A program made the translations under genes and the position numbers. Under the pieces are notes generated by a model. The model searched no databases. It was given only the letters and a program-made list of their open reading frames with translations, and was not told where the DNA came from. This document shows positions 54,213 to 64,000 of a stretch of DNA of 64,000 bases, in pieces. Location: assembly GCF_000499845.2 (NCBI RefSeq), contig NC_023749.2, positions 22,807,305 to 22,871,304 of the forward strand, read 5' to 3'. The first letter of the stretch is position 1, and each line of letters opens with the position of its first letter. This DNA is from Phaseolus vulgaris (lineage: Eukaryota; Streptophyta; Magnoliopsida; Fabales; Fabaceae).

Positions 54213-55466
54213 ATGAGAAAAATGAGAAGCAATCGTTCAAGCCCCGTGGCGCCTGTCGCTGCTGAAGGCGACGCCGCCATGACCATGGCGCAGATGGTAG
54301 ATATTATGCGCTCGTTGCAGGCGACTGTGGAAGCTTCGCGCATAGAGCAGGCGCGAATGCATGAGGACCTGGCCGCCTCTCGGGCCAGGAATGATGAGCT
54401 TACCAAGGTGACTGAGGAGATGCGCCAAGCTCTTCAGGAGCAGCAAGGGCGTCCTATTGCTGAAGAGGTCGCGCCGTCGTCGCCACCTCGTGTTTTTCCT
54501 ATGCCTTTCGCTCAGGCGATCACTGACACGCCTATTCCTACGAGCGTGGTCCCTGTCAAGGCTGTCTTTACCGGCATGGAGGATCTAGAGGCTCATCTAA
54601 CCACGTTCCATACACAGATGATGCTGTCGGGAGGGTCAGACGCCGTGTATTGCAAGATGTTCGTGAGCACGCTCCAGGGAACGGCGTTGGAGTGGTTTGT
54701 GAGCCTACCTAACGGTCACATAACCAATTTTCAGCAGTTCTCGAAGGTTTTCGTCGAGCAATACATCGTGAACAAGGCACCGCCCAGGGTGTCTTATGAT
54801 TTGTTTGATATAAGACAGTACCAGGGAGAGTCCCTCAGAGACTACCTGAATCGCTTTGCAGCGCAGATGGTCAGATCGCCGGCTAAAGATGAAGAAATGT
54901 TGGTCTATGCATTCAAGAAGGGCGTGCTGCCAGGACCATTCTGCGAGGCCTTGATCAGGGCTCACCCTGCAACGTTTGCTGAGGTCAGGCGACTTGCGGT
55001 GGCTCACATCGCCGACGAGAGTGAGGTCGCCGAGAAGAGAGGGAGCGTGGCTCCCGCTAGGCCACGCGCCCAGACCAGGATCCAGCCGCAAAGGGTGCTG
55101 GAGACAGCGGCGGCGGCCAGGAAGGACCAGAGGACTCGCCATCCTTATGATAGGAGGAACAAGGGGAGGGGCCAGGGACGCCAGCAACTAGCACGCCGGG
55201 AATACAATCGCCCGCCTAAGCACAAGTTTGTTATGGGATTGGCGGACCTGATCGCCATTCCCAATATATCCGCTAGGTTGAAAGCGCCTAAGAAGGAGGA
55301 CGGGGGGAGCGTCGAGTTCCCAGCCAGCGGGTGGAGAAGCCCAGCAACACGAGATGCCTATCCACGGGGAAATCCACACCATTGCAGGAGGCTTCTCGGG
55401 TGGTGGATGCACCGCATCGCAGAGGAAGAAGTACGCGCGGTCGGTGATGACAGTGGATATGTATGA
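54213..55466 (+). CDS. gag: C gag, internally deleted
   Basis: It starts MRKMRSNRSSPVAPVAAEGD and matches B gag through the helix, the core (AVFTGMEDLEAHLTTFHTQM, SLRDYLNRFAAQM) and the basic region up to ISARLKAPK. At 55288-55296 about 149 bp are lost compared with B, so the WCEFHQ-type zinc-knuckle-like motif is gone and the frame shifts. The last ~60 codons are therefore out of frame with the family. The protease continues in another frame (55354 onward). Confidence 0.85.
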   Translation: MRKMRSNRSSPVAPVAAEGDAAMTMAQMVDIMRSLQATVEASRIEQARMHEDLAASRARNDELTKVTEEMRQALQEQQGRPIAEEVAPSSPPRVFPMPFAQAITDTPIPTSVVPVKAVFTGMEDLEAHLTTFHTQMMLSGGSDAVYCKMFVSTLQGTALEWFVSLPNGHITNFQQFSKVFVEQYIVNKAPPRVSYDLFDIRQYQGESLRDYLNRFAAQMVRSPAKDEEMLVYAFKKGVLPGPFCEALIRAHPATFAEVRRLAVAHIADESEVAEKRGSVAPARPRAQTRIQPQRVLETAAAARKDQRTRHPYDRRNKGRGQGRQQLARREYNRPPKHKFVMGLADLIAIPNISARLKAPKKEDGGSVEFPASGWRSPATRDAYPRGNPHHCRRLLGWWMHRIAEEEVRAVGDDSGYV

Positions 55467-56499
55467 AGATCACTCGCCGGAGGTGGACATTACGTTCACC
55501 AAGCAGGATCTTCGGGACGTTGTGCCCCATGACAACGATCCCATAGTCATTTTGTTGATTACGGCGGGAAGGAAGGTCCATAGAGTTCTGGTGGACCAGG
55601 GAAGCTCGGCAGACGTGATGTTCTGGCCGACTTTCACGCAGCTGGAGTTGCCCCTTGACCAGCTAAGGCCCTATGGAGGGTGCCTGTATGGGTTCGCTGG
55701 TGACCAGGTGGAGGTCAGGGGGTACATTGAGTTGAGAACCACGTTTACAGATGAGGCTGGTTCGAGGACGGAGAAAATCAAGTACCTCATTGTAAACGCT
55801 CCTTCAGCATACAACATCCTGTTGGGGAGGCCCACGCTTAACAGGATAGGCGCTATACCGTCGACTCGGCACATGAAGGTGAAGTTGCCGTCTATGGAGG
55901 GGGTGGTGATCACTATCAAGTCTGATCAGAAAGAAGCAAAAAAGTGCTATGAGAATAGCCTGAAAAACAAGAGATCAGTGAGTTATGTAACAACCACCCC
56001 ACCTCCCGGTGTGAAGCCCAGATCGACGGTAACAGAAGAGACCGCCGGAAGGGACGTGGAGATGGTGGACGCTGAGCTGGGGGAGGGGAACGCTGGTCTG
56101 GAGGAGGAAGAGGTGCGGAATCGCCCTGAGGAAGCGAGAGAGCAGGGAATCGCCAGGGCGGTGATCGCCAGAGAATCCAGGCCAAAACCTGTCGAGCAGT
56201 GGCTCGAGAAAGAGATCGGGGGAAAGATCTTCAAGCTGGGAAGATCTCTGGAGGTCGAGCTCCAGGACCAGATCGCCAAGGTGATTGAGCGGCATCTGGA
56301 CGCGTTTGCATGGTCCGCTTCGGACATGCCCGGGATTGATCCCGACTTCTTGTGCCATCATCTGGCGATGGACAACTTGGTGAGACCAGTGCGACAAAGA
56401 AGAAGAAAGTTCAACGAGGAGAGGAGGCAGGCGATTAGAGATGAAACACAGAAGCTCCTCGCTGCAGGCCACATCAGGGAGGTTCAGTACCCTGAATGA
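55354..56499 (+). CDS. C protease and linker, downstream of the gag frameshift
   Basis: A 381-codon frame with MPIHGEIHTIAGGFSGGGC, SVHRVLVDQGSSADV-like protease active site (D-Q-G-S), NAPSAYNILLGRPTLNRIGA and the linker DAFAWSASDMPGIDPDFLCH. It ends at a TGA (56497-56499) directly after VQYPE, where B has Trp (TGG). Homology then resumes at once in the same frame, so the pol frame at 56512 is its direct continuation. Confidence 0.85.
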   Translation: MPIHGEIHTIAGGFSGGGCTASQRKKYARSVMTVDMYEDHSPEVDITFTKQDLRDVVPHDNDPIVILLITAGRKVHRVLVDQGSSADVMFWPTFTQLELPLDQLRPYGGCLYGFAGDQVEVRGYIELRTTFTDEAGSRTEKIKYLIVNAPSAYNILLGRPTLNRIGAIPSTRHMKVKLPSMEGVVITIKSDQKEAKKCYENSLKNKRSVSYVTTTPPPGVKPRSTVTEETAGRDVEMVDAELGEGNAGLEEEEVRNRPEEAREQGIARAVIARESRPKPVEQWLEKEIGGKIFKLGRSLEVELQDQIAKVIERHLDAFAWSASDMPGIDPDFLCHHLAMDNLVRPVRQRRRKFNEERRQAIRDETQKLLAAGHIREVQYPE

Positions 56500-56511
56500 C
56501 TGGCAAATGTC

Positions 56512-59502
56512 ATGCTGGTAAAGAAAAGCAATGGGAAATGGCGCATGTGCGTCGATTTCACTGACCTGAACAAAGCTTGCCCAAAGGATTCGTATCCTTT
56601 ACCGAGTATAGACGCCCTGGTGGACAGTGCTGCAGGGTGTAAGTTGCTGAGTTTCCTGGATGCCTTCTCGGGGTATAATCAGATCAAGATGCATCCCATG
56701 GATGAAGAGAAGACAGCCTTCATGACGGAGAGATTGTGCTATTGCTATAAGGTGATGCCGTTTGGGCTGAAGAACGCGGGGGCCACGTACCAGAGGCTGA
56801 TGGATCGAGTACTTGCACCGATGCTGGGAAGGAACGTGCAAGCGTACGTCGATGACATGGTCGTGACCTCGCCGGAAAAGAGCAAGCACGTTGCCGACTT
56901 GGAGGAATTGTTCACAACGATCGCCAAGTTCAGATTGAAGCTGAATCCAGAGAAATGCATTTTTGGCGTGGAAGCTGGGAAGTTTTTGGGTTTCCTCTTG
57001 ACTGAAAGAGGCATAGAGGCCAACCCTGATAAGTGCGCCGTCATCTTGGCGATGAGGAGCCCAGCTACGGTGAAGGAGGTTCAACAGCTAAACGGTCGGA
57101 TTGCAGCCCTGTCTCGCTTCGTGTCAGCTAGCGGAGAGAAGGGACATCCCTATTTTCAGTGCTTGAGGCGCAATAACAAGTTTGCCTGGACGAAGGAGTG
57201 CGAGGAAGCCTTCGTCAAGCTGAAGGAGTATCTGGCGAGCCTGCCGGTTTTGTGCAAACCGCTGGTGGGAATCCCTCTCAGGTTGTATTTTGCTGTAACT
57301 GAGAGGGCGGTGAGTGCGGTGCTCGCCCAAGACCAAGATCAGGCTCAGAAGCCTATTTATTTTGTTAGTAAGGTGTTGCAGGGCCCCGAAACGAGATATC
57401 AGGCCCTGGAGAAGGCTGCGCTGGCTGTGGTGTTTTCGGCGAGGAGGTTGCGCCACTATTTCCATAGTTTCACCATACTGGTGATGACTGACCTGCCCAT
57501 CCAGAAAGTTTTGAAGAAGCCCAACGTTGCGGGAAGGATGGTGAAATGGGCAGTGGAGCTGTCAGAGTTTGACATCAAGTATGAGCCCCGAGGCCCGATC
57601 AAGGGGCAAATCTTTGCAGATTTCGTGGTCGAGCTCTCGTCTGAGGCGACACGAGTTGAGGGGGACGGTTTCCGTTGGGTACTCTCGGTGGATGGATCGT
57701 CGAACCAGCAGGGTAGCGGTGTTGGAGTCATTTTAGAAGGGCCCAATGGCGTGCTGATCGAGCAATCTTTGAGATTTGCCTTTAAAGCCAGTAACAATCA
57801 AGCAGAGTATGAGGCGCTGATCGCCGGAATTTTGCTGGCCAAGGAGATGGGAGCTAGGGTGCTGATGGCTAAGAGTGACTCGCTGCTAGTCACAAGGCAA
57901 GTAACAGGCGAGTTCCAGGCTAAAGATCCACAAATGGCGGCCTATCTGGAATATGTGCAGGAGTTGAAGAGTTCCTTTGCGTCCTTTGAAGTAGTGCATG
58001 TGCCCAGAGAGCAGAATGCCCGAGCTGACTTGCTAGCTAAGCTCGCCAGTTCAGGCAAGGGGGGTAGGCAGAGGACGGTGATTCAAGAAACTCTGAAGGC
58101 GCCGAGACCATTTGTGGCAGATCACCCGGTCCTTCAGATAAGCAAGTCGACGGAGAAAGCAGCGAGAAGCCATAAGTCCCTGACGCAAGAAACTCTGAGA
58201 TCGCCGAGAATTAGAGCATGTCGGGGAGAGAAGGTAAACGTGATGCAGGTCTGCGCTACCCATGAGCCAGACACTTGGATAACACAATACAAGCGGTGCC
58301 TGGCAGATGGCCTTCTCCCACTGGATCCGACTGAGGCTAGGAAGGTAAAGAAGAATTCTAGCAAGTACACCCTGATTGATGGCGATCTGTACAGGTTTGG
58401 GTTCACTCACCCGCTCCTGGAATGTATACATGGCGAGAAGTGCACGAGAATCATGGCGGAGCTCCACGAAGGTATATGCGGAAGCCACGTCGGGGGTCGA
58501 GCTCTGGCCGTGAGGACTCTCCGTGCAGGCTACTACTGGCCAACGATGAGAGAAGACTGCAAGAAGTATGCGCAATGTTGCAAACAGTGCCAACAGCACG
58601 CCGATTGGCACAAGGCGCCTCCTGAGGAGTTGAAGTCGATCTACAGCCCTTGGCCGTTTCATACCTGGGGAATCGACATCCTGGGACCTTTTCCGCTGGC
58701 GATCAGGCAGATGAAGTACTTGGTGGTGGCGATTGAATATTTCACCAAGTGGATCGAAGCAGAACCAGTGGCCCAGATCACCGCACACAAGATCGAAGGT
58801 TTCGTGTGGAAGAACATCGTGTGCCGGTTTGGAGTGCCTAAGCGCTTGGTGTCGGACAATGGGACTCAGTTTGCAAGCCACTTGTTGAAGAAGCTGTGCG
58901 AAGGGGTAGGAATTCAACAAGTGTTTGCATCCGTCGAGCACCCTCAGACGAATGGCCAGGTGGAGTCAGCTAATCGGGTGTTGCTGAGAGGTTTGAAGAG
59001 AAGGCTAGAGAAAGCCAAAGGAAGCTGGGCTGAGGAGGTACCCCGTATAGTCTGGGCGTACCACACCACCGAACAGTCAGGAACCCATGAGACCCCGTTC
59101 AGCTTGGTCTATGGGTGTGATGCAATGATTCCAGTGGAGATCCAGGAAAGTTCGCCGAGATTCCAGAACTTTGTAGAGGAAGACTCGAATGAAGAGAGAA
59201 GGCTGAACCTGGACCTACTGGATGAGGTCAGGGAAGAGGCGAGACTGAAAGCTGAAGCGGTGAAGAGAAGGATTGAACGAAGGTACAACTCGAAGGTGAT
59301 GCCAAGGCAATTTAGAGAAGGCGACCTGGTGATGAGAAAAGCCCACCAGTACGAGATGGAGAATAAGTTGTCACCCAAGTGGACTGGACCGTTCAGAATA
59401 ACCGAGGCGCTCGGGAACGGCGCCTACCGCTTAGAGACATTGGAAGGAGGGGCTATTCCTCGCACCTGGAACGCCACGCACCTGAAGTTGTATTACAGTT
59501 GA
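56512..59502 (+). CDS. pol: C pol: reverse transcriptase, dual RNase H, integrase
   Basis: A 996-codon frame, nearly identical to B pol. RT has YVDD at 112-115. The first RNase H lacks its catalytic Asp (LYFAVTERAVSAVL); the second keeps D394, E432, D456, D506. Integrase has the HHCC zinc finger (H652, H659, C690, C693) and D722, D782, E818. The C-terminus ends IPRTWNATHLKLYYS, as in B. All catalytic residues are present. It lacks its own natural start because it is normally made as part of a gag-pol polyprotein, which the TGA at 56497 interrupts. Confidence 0.95.
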   Translation: MLVKKSNGKWRMCVDFTDLNKACPKDSYPLPSIDALVDSAAGCKLLSFLDAFSGYNQIKMHPMDEEKTAFMTERLCYCYKVMPFGLKNAGATYQRLMDRVLAPMLGRNVQAYVDDMVVTSPEKSKHVADLEELFTTIAKFRLKLNPEKCIFGVEAGKFLGFLLTERGIEANPDKCAVILAMRSPATVKEVQQLNGRIAALSRFVSASGEKGHPYFQCLRRNNKFAWTKECEEAFVKLKEYLASLPVLCKPLVGIPLRLYFAVTERAVSAVLAQDQDQAQKPIYFVSKVLQGPETRYQALEKAALAVVFSARRLRHYFHSFTILVMTDLPIQKVLKKPNVAGRMVKWAVELSEFDIKYEPRGPIKGQIFADFVVELSSEATRVEGDGFRWVLSVDGSSNQQGSGVGVILEGPNGVLIEQSLRFAFKASNNQAEYEALIAGILLAKEMGARVLMAKSDSLLVTRQVTGEFQAKDPQMAAYLEYVQELKSSFASFEVVHVPREQNARADLLAKLASSGKGGRQRTVIQETLKAPRPFVADHPVLQISKSTEKAARSHKSLTQETLRSPRIRACRGEKVNVMQVCATHEPDTWITQYKRCLADGLLPLDPTEARKVKKNSSKYTLIDGDLYRFGFTHPLLECIHGEKCTRIMAELHEGICGSHVGGRALAVRTLRAGYYWPTMREDCKKYAQCCKQCQQHADWHKAPPEELKSIYSPWPFHTWGIDILGPFPLAIRQMKYLVVAIEYFTKWIEAEPVAQITAHKIEGFVWKNIVCRFGVPKRLVSDNGTQFASHLLKKLCEGVGIQQVFASVEHPQTNGQVESANRVLLRGLKRRLEKAKGSWAEEVPRIVWAYHTTEQSGTHETPFSLVYGCDAMIPVEIQESSPRFQNFVEEDSNEERRLNLDLLDEVREEARLKAEAVKRRIERRYNSKVMPRQFREGDLVMRKAHQYEMENKLSPKWTGPFRITEALGNGAYRLETLEGGAIPRTWNATHLKLYYS

Positions 59503-60960
59503 GAACTTTGTAAGTAAAGATAAACACAAAGTTACATTACAATGTCTCTGTTAAAACAGTTTGAAGGGGGCACTCTTTTTTCCCTAAGAAGGGTTTTTAA
59601 TGAGGCCACCCAATAAGAGAAGTTTTCAAAGCACAAGTTGTTTAAGATTGCGTGCCTATTGTTTTCAGAAAAGTTTTGAAGAAAGACCTTGTCACTTGTA
59701 CGTGACTCAAGGCGAGTTAAAGATATATTGCATGCTTTCTGAAAAGTTTTTAAGTCCTCATCGTTTTTCGGCGATTGGAGGCATCAGTTAAAGTTTTTAA
59801 GTCCTCATCGTCTTTCGGCGATCGGAGGCACCAGTTAAAAGACCTCAACGCCCTCGCGCGTCCTGAGGCAAGTTAAAGACCTCCTCGTCGCTGAGCGAGT
59901 GCAGGTAAGGAAGAGCGAAAAGTCCTCAGTGTTTCTGGGGGCGAGAAGATGTAACCCCTGGGGCAATGTAGAGGCAAGTAAAAGACCTCCTCGCCGTCGA
60001 GCGAGTGCAGGCGAGAAAGAGTAAAAGTCCTCAGTGTTTCTGGGGGCGAGAAGATGTAACCCTGGGGCAATGTAGAGGCACTAGTAAAAGTCCTCAGTGT
60101 TTCTGGGGGCGAGAAGATGTAACCCCTGGGGCAATGTAGAGGCACCAGTAAAAGTCCTCAGTGTTTCTGGGGGGAGGAGATGTAACCCCTGGGGCAATGT
60201 AGAGGCACGAGTTAAAGACCTTCTCGCCTATGAGCGAGTTCAGGCGAGTTAAAGACCTTCTCGCCTATGAGCGAGTTCAGGCGAGTTAAAGACCTTCTCG
60301 CCTATGAGCGAGTTCAGGCAAGATAAAATCCTTCTCGTCTCGAACGAGTTCAGGTATGGTGTAGAGGGTGGAAGAAGTTCTGAGGGTGGCTAAGGTAGGT
60401 TCGAAGAGAACGCCTAACCACCCGGTCTCTTGCTCTGAAGCACAAGGAGGTAGAGAAGGATCCGAAAGGCGCCTCTACCCCCAGATGAAAGAGCAATGGC
60501 CAAGGTGTGAAGGCAGGAAGAAGCTGGTGTCGCCAAGAGTCTCTGACGACCAGGAAACGTTCAAGCATGGCGAGAAGTCAAAGACGCGTTTGATGAAGCA
60601 GATCGGGTGTAACGACGTCATAAAGCCAGGGGTTGAGTTAAAGTCCATTGCTTGAAGTATCATTTTACGCTAAGGTTTATTTCCTTAAGTTTACGAGTTG
60701 ATAAATGTGATTATTATTCGAAGTTGAGATGGTTCGAAACAGCTCAGTACAAGGTCGTGCCTACGAGATTACTAAGTTATTTCTTTGAAGTAAATCACGC
60801 AAGGAAAGTTAAAGGTAGACGAAGGGGTTACAAGAAGAAATGCAAAAGTAATTTCGTTAAGTAAAGTATCAGCTCAAAAATACATGTACAAGAAAATACG
60901 AGTTTATTATAGAATTATATACAAGAGAAAGGCACGAAGGTAGCAGATGGAGAGAATCGA
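59503..60960 (+). repeat. C spacer with conserved block and hairpin tandem repeats
   Basis: The conserved post-pol block is at 59565-59612. Two units with AAGTCCTCATCGTYTTTCGG are at 59750-59835. At 59870-60200 there are four units with AAGTCCTCAGTGTTTCTGGG and GGGGCAATGTAGAGGCA. At 60209-60320 three exact 37-bp copies contain CTCGCCTATGAGCGAGTTCA followed by GGCGAG. From 60360 to 60960 I see diverged spacer shared with B and Q but no gene. Confidence 0.7.
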
Positions 60961-63604
60961 TTAGTCTTCAGCGGGAACCACTTTTCCATCCACTACCTCG
61001 TTATCAAGAGACACCATGCTGAGGTCCAGGTCGGGGAACAAGCAGGCAAATTGTTCCCGCGCAGCTTCGAATTTAGCAGCCAGAATTTGAGCAGAATTCA
61101 GCTTGAGTTCTTCAATCTGCTTCTGAAGTTCCTCAATCCGTTTCTTGAGATCTTCAGTCTGTTCTTTCAGCTCCTAATTCTGCTGCTCCAGCTCTTCAAC
61201 TTGCTTCTTGAGTTGTTCATTGGTTTCTTGAGCCTGGAGAAGGTCTTCAGCAACCTTCTTGGATTCTGCTTGCGCTTGTCCCAATTCGGCAGCGAGCTCC
61301 CCTTTTTCCTTGTTGGCTTCAGCGAGCTCAGCCATGGCGTCATCCCTCGCTTTTTCCACCTTTCCAAGGAGGGTCTCTCGGTCGGCTGACCTTTGCTCAT
61401 ATTTCTTCACCTTGGCGGCGTCAGTTTTTATGAGAGCCTCCAGGTCAGCCACCCTGACGCGATAAGGCACAATCTTGCTCTCCAGTTCAATCTTTTCTTG
61501 AGCCAGTTGCTGCACCTTATGGCGGAGATCAGTGGCCTCCTTGCGCGCCAATCTGAGCTCGGTATTCATTGCGTCTTCTACTCGGGAGTGTTCAATCTCC
61601 GCGAGCGTCAAGTTGAAGGGACAACTTCTCCACCTCAACCTTCATGGTGTTGTTCTCTGTCTTAAGGTTGAAGAGGTCGTCCTGGAGCTTCCTGGTGGAG
61701 CTCTGCACCGCCCTGGTTATGATGGCGGGAATGTCTTCTGCTATCGTCTTCAGCTTAGCAGATAGAGGCTCCCACATCCTCGTGACCTCAAGAGGGAGGT
61801 TTGCGGCTTGGAGAGGCGCTGGTGGGGCCTGTTGTTGGTTTCCGTCGCCACCTTCTTTAGTTGGTTCTTCAGTGGGTACTTCTGCTCGTGGTGGCGACGT
61901 CGGGGACTCGGTGATCAAAATCGGAGAGGTGTGGGCAACCTCATCCCCGATTGGAGCGGCATCTGCAGCTGAGGCGTTAGAAGGAGGACCCCCTCCAGCT
62001 GATACATATGGCGTGGAGGCGCTTGGGGGGTCCTCCAAGAAATTGTCTTCGGCGGCCTCGACCGCGGGTGGCGCAGTTGCCAACGGAATGGCTTGGACTG
62101 GGGAAGCGGGAGCTGGTGGAGATGGCATTGTTGGAGGTGGAGCAGGCGTGGATGGCGGTGTTGAGATTGGAAGAGGGGGTGGGGCAGGTGGTGAAGAAGG
62201 TGCCACCCTCTTCCTCTTTGTAACGAGGCCATCTTCGGTGACCTCGTCATCTTCTTCCTCCTACTCGTGGACTATCTGGGGAGCTTCCTCTTAGCCCGTT
62301 TGAGGACGAGCTTCTTACGTTGGGCGGCGGGCTGGACATCGGAGGGAGCTGGGCCCTTAGGTGGCGATCGACCCTGGGCCACGGCGATCTCCACCACCGA
62401 ATTCGGTACTGTTTGAGAGCCCGTCGCCAGCCCGTGGGTTCGGGCGAGCGCCCTCAATTCAGCAAGCATACCCTTGCCCAACATGTTATCTGCATAGAAC
62501 GAAAATGCATGGGTTAACTCAGAGAGAAAATAAGTGCATAAGGCAGTATGCAGCAAAGCAAATGATCGGTGCAGAAAAATAAAACCAAAGTCTTGCGCAT
62601 AACGCACAAGACGCCCAGAAACAGTTAAACATAAGCAGTATTAAAACAACAGTTTAAATGTTCTAACTATTCGGATTTCGAGTTGGTCCTCGTAGAATTC
62701 GAAGCAGATCAGGGTGGTGGTAAGGAAAGTGATGTTGGCATCCGCCACCCTTTTCCAGAAAAGGCAGAGATCTCTGTCCAACGCTCCCATGCTATCAGGA
62801 CTTCTGGGTCTCCTGAAGCAGCTCTTGGACTCTTTCTTCCCCTTGTCCACCCAGTACAAGGGGAAGCCGTCGAGTAGGGAGGCGTCCTTGTCGTTAGGGC
62901 GCACTTGGACGAACTTCCCTTTCCAGTCTTTATAGGATTGCTGAAAGATGGCGAAGATTGACCTCCCAGCAATCGCATTCAAGCTAACCCACAGGCGGTC
63001 TCCTGGGTGCTTGGCTTCGAAGAGAAATAGAAATACGTCTACGGATGCGGGCAACCCCAGATGGTCGCACATCACTCGGAACGCTCGCACAAACGCCCAG
63101 CTGTTGGGATGGAGCTGGGCGGCGGCGATGTTGAGCTCGGTAAGGAGCTCCCTTTCGAACGGGTGAAAGGGAACTTGAGCTTCACTTCTTGAATAAGGTT
63201 GTGTAGACGAAGCAGAAGGGGCCCGTCAGCGCTCACCTTATCATCGGCACAAACGGGCAGATCGGGGGGGCAAGGTAGCACTACCATCTTTTCATCGTGC
63301 TCCTTATGAAATGTTTGGTGAGGCTCATCCCCCTTTGTCAATCGCAGACTGCTCCAGCAGTGTTCACGGAAGACGTTTCCCTCACAGGTCGAGTTGGCCC
63401 AGGGGTAGAGTTTTTTGAAGTCTGGCAGGGGAACGGGGGCTCCTCCGGCGATAGGTGGAGTCGCCTGGGCCAGGTTTGGGGCGGGAAGGTGTAGGCCTCT
63501 CAGCCTGGGAAGATGAAGCACCGCGTGCTCGCGGTGGATGAGTGCTTGAGAAGAGGGGTGTCGCGATGAAGGAGGAGGTTCGGGGTGATCTTTGAGCGGG
63601 TCAT
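60961..63604 (-). pseudogene. C antisense gene, beta type, with several frameshifts
   Basis: On the minus strand the ATG is at 63602-63604 (MTRSKITPN) and the stop TAA at 60961-60963 after EVVDGKVVPAED. Exon 1 has KLYPWANST, AFRVMCDHLGLPASVDVFLF and DGFPLYWVDKGKKESK. The phase-1 intron is 62667-62490 (GTTAGA ... TCTATGCAG). Exon 2 has DNMLGKGMLAELRALART, a KKLVLKRAKRK basic patch, a Pro-rich section and the coiled coil. Lesions: a one-base loss after ITPN, further frame changes near 63380, 62275 and 61625, and a TAG near 61176 where B has CAG/AAC context. The product is closest to that of B. It cannot be made intact. Confidence 0.75.
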
Positions 63605-64000
63605 TCTCGAAGCTGCAAAGAAGAAGAAAAGGAAAAATGATCAGGGTTCGCAGAGGCTGGCTCGATCGTGGGAGAAGGTGAAAAGCGAACGAACGAAGGT
63701 TCGTTGCGCGATTGACGAAGCCCTAAGTTACGCAGAAGGAGAAATGGAAAAAGCAACCCACAGCGTATGCACCAGACAGTTACAGGATGATGCGAACGGT
63801 TTAAAATGCAAGAAAAACCAGTAGAAGGAAAGTAGGTACCTTTGATGATCAGGAAGACGACGAAGGATGATGGTGATTCAGAATGTTGGAGAGCGCTGAG
63901 AGTTTTTTGCAGGAGGAAGTTAGAGCGTTTGTGAATATGAAGAAAAGTGATGGAACAGTGTGGAGTGAAATGGGTTTAAGAGTTTTTCGAAATGGGTTTG
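63605..64000 (-). promoter_or_regulatory. 5'UTR intron and upstream region of the C antisense gene
   Basis: Read on the minus strand, the intron runs from 63839 to 63613 (ATCAAAG/GTACCT ... TTCTTTGCAG) and ends 8 bp before the ATG, as in B. The pre-intron exon and promoter continue to the window edge; the G-box expected by comparison with B would lie just beyond or at the edge. Confidence 0.55.

Larger units (their letters stand above)
53007..64000 (+). mobile_element. Tat-lineage element C, complete except for its 3' LTR
   Basis: 5' LTR, tRNA-Lys-type primer site, gag-protease, pol, hairpin-repeat spacer and a minus-strand beta antisense gene, in the same order as in B but in opposite orientation. 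The 3' LTR should lie just beyond the window. The left flank is GAAAC. It is older than B: gag has a deletion, a stop separates gag-protease from pol, and the antisense gene has several frameshifts. Confidence 0.9.

Noticed and set aside
58051..58941. A 296-codon minus-strand frame opposite C integrase
   Set aside because: A shadow of the intact pol frame. It has low-complexity His/Arg/Leu content and is broken in B.

Overview
The window is plant nuclear DNA made almost entirely of nested transposable elements. I see no convincing host gene, tRNA, rRNA or CRISPR array. The element families (Ty3/gypsy Tat and chromovirus elements, a CACTA transposon, a copia-like LTR) point to a flowering plant. 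The exact look of the LTRs and gag proteins suggests a legume of the bean/cowpea type, but that is inference from memory.

Layout. 1-2777: 5' end of a chromovirus-type Ty3/gypsy element on the minus strand (gag, long leader, initiator-Met primer site, 5' LTR). 2778-6600: remnants, with a solo Tat LTR (3289-4053) inserted in a second chromovirus gag/leader. About 7005-9303: 5' half of a CACTA (En/Spm-like) transposon on the minus strand. 9681-11200: two Tat LTRs of opposite orientation, the second followed by a primer site and a gag stub. 11851-16500: 3' end of a minus Tat element (A1). 16501-23420: a second, broken minus Tat element (A2). 23421-26283: 3' end of a plus Tat element (Q), joined to A2 in inverted orientation. 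26284-28338: an AT-rich island of chromovirus protease/RT. 28339-46141: Tat element O1, split by the young complete Tat element B (33590-45747). 46142-48537: 3' end of Tat element O2. 49233-50578: start of another antisense gene. 50579-52252: 5' end of plus Tat element P1. 52253-53006: part of a copia-like LTR. 53007 to the end: plus Tat element C, nearly complete, with its 3' LTR beyond the window.

How the Tat elements work. The sense strand encodes gag, protease, reverse transcriptase, a degenerate RNase H, a second intact RNase H and integrase; reverse transcription is primed at a tRNA-Lys-type site. Between pol and the 3' LTR every Tat copy whose 3' region is well preserved, except Q, carries a gene on the opposite strand. 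It has a putative gypsy-type transposon (Transposase_28-like) domain, a basic nuclear-signal-like and proline-rich middle, and in the long forms a coiled-coil tail. It has its own upstream region with a G-box, a 5'UTR intron in five copies, and one coding intron at the same place and phase in every copy that reaches it. The best copy (34987-37614) is interrupted by only one stop codon. This spliced antisense gene, which comes in several interchangeable types beside a nearly constant pol, is the most interesting system in the window.

State. Element B is young: its two 793-bp LTRs differ at only four positions by eye, all transitions. The other elements carry stops, frameshifts and deletions, many of them C-to-T changes typical of methylated DNA. 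All identifications are by eye from sequence motifs; no database search was possible.
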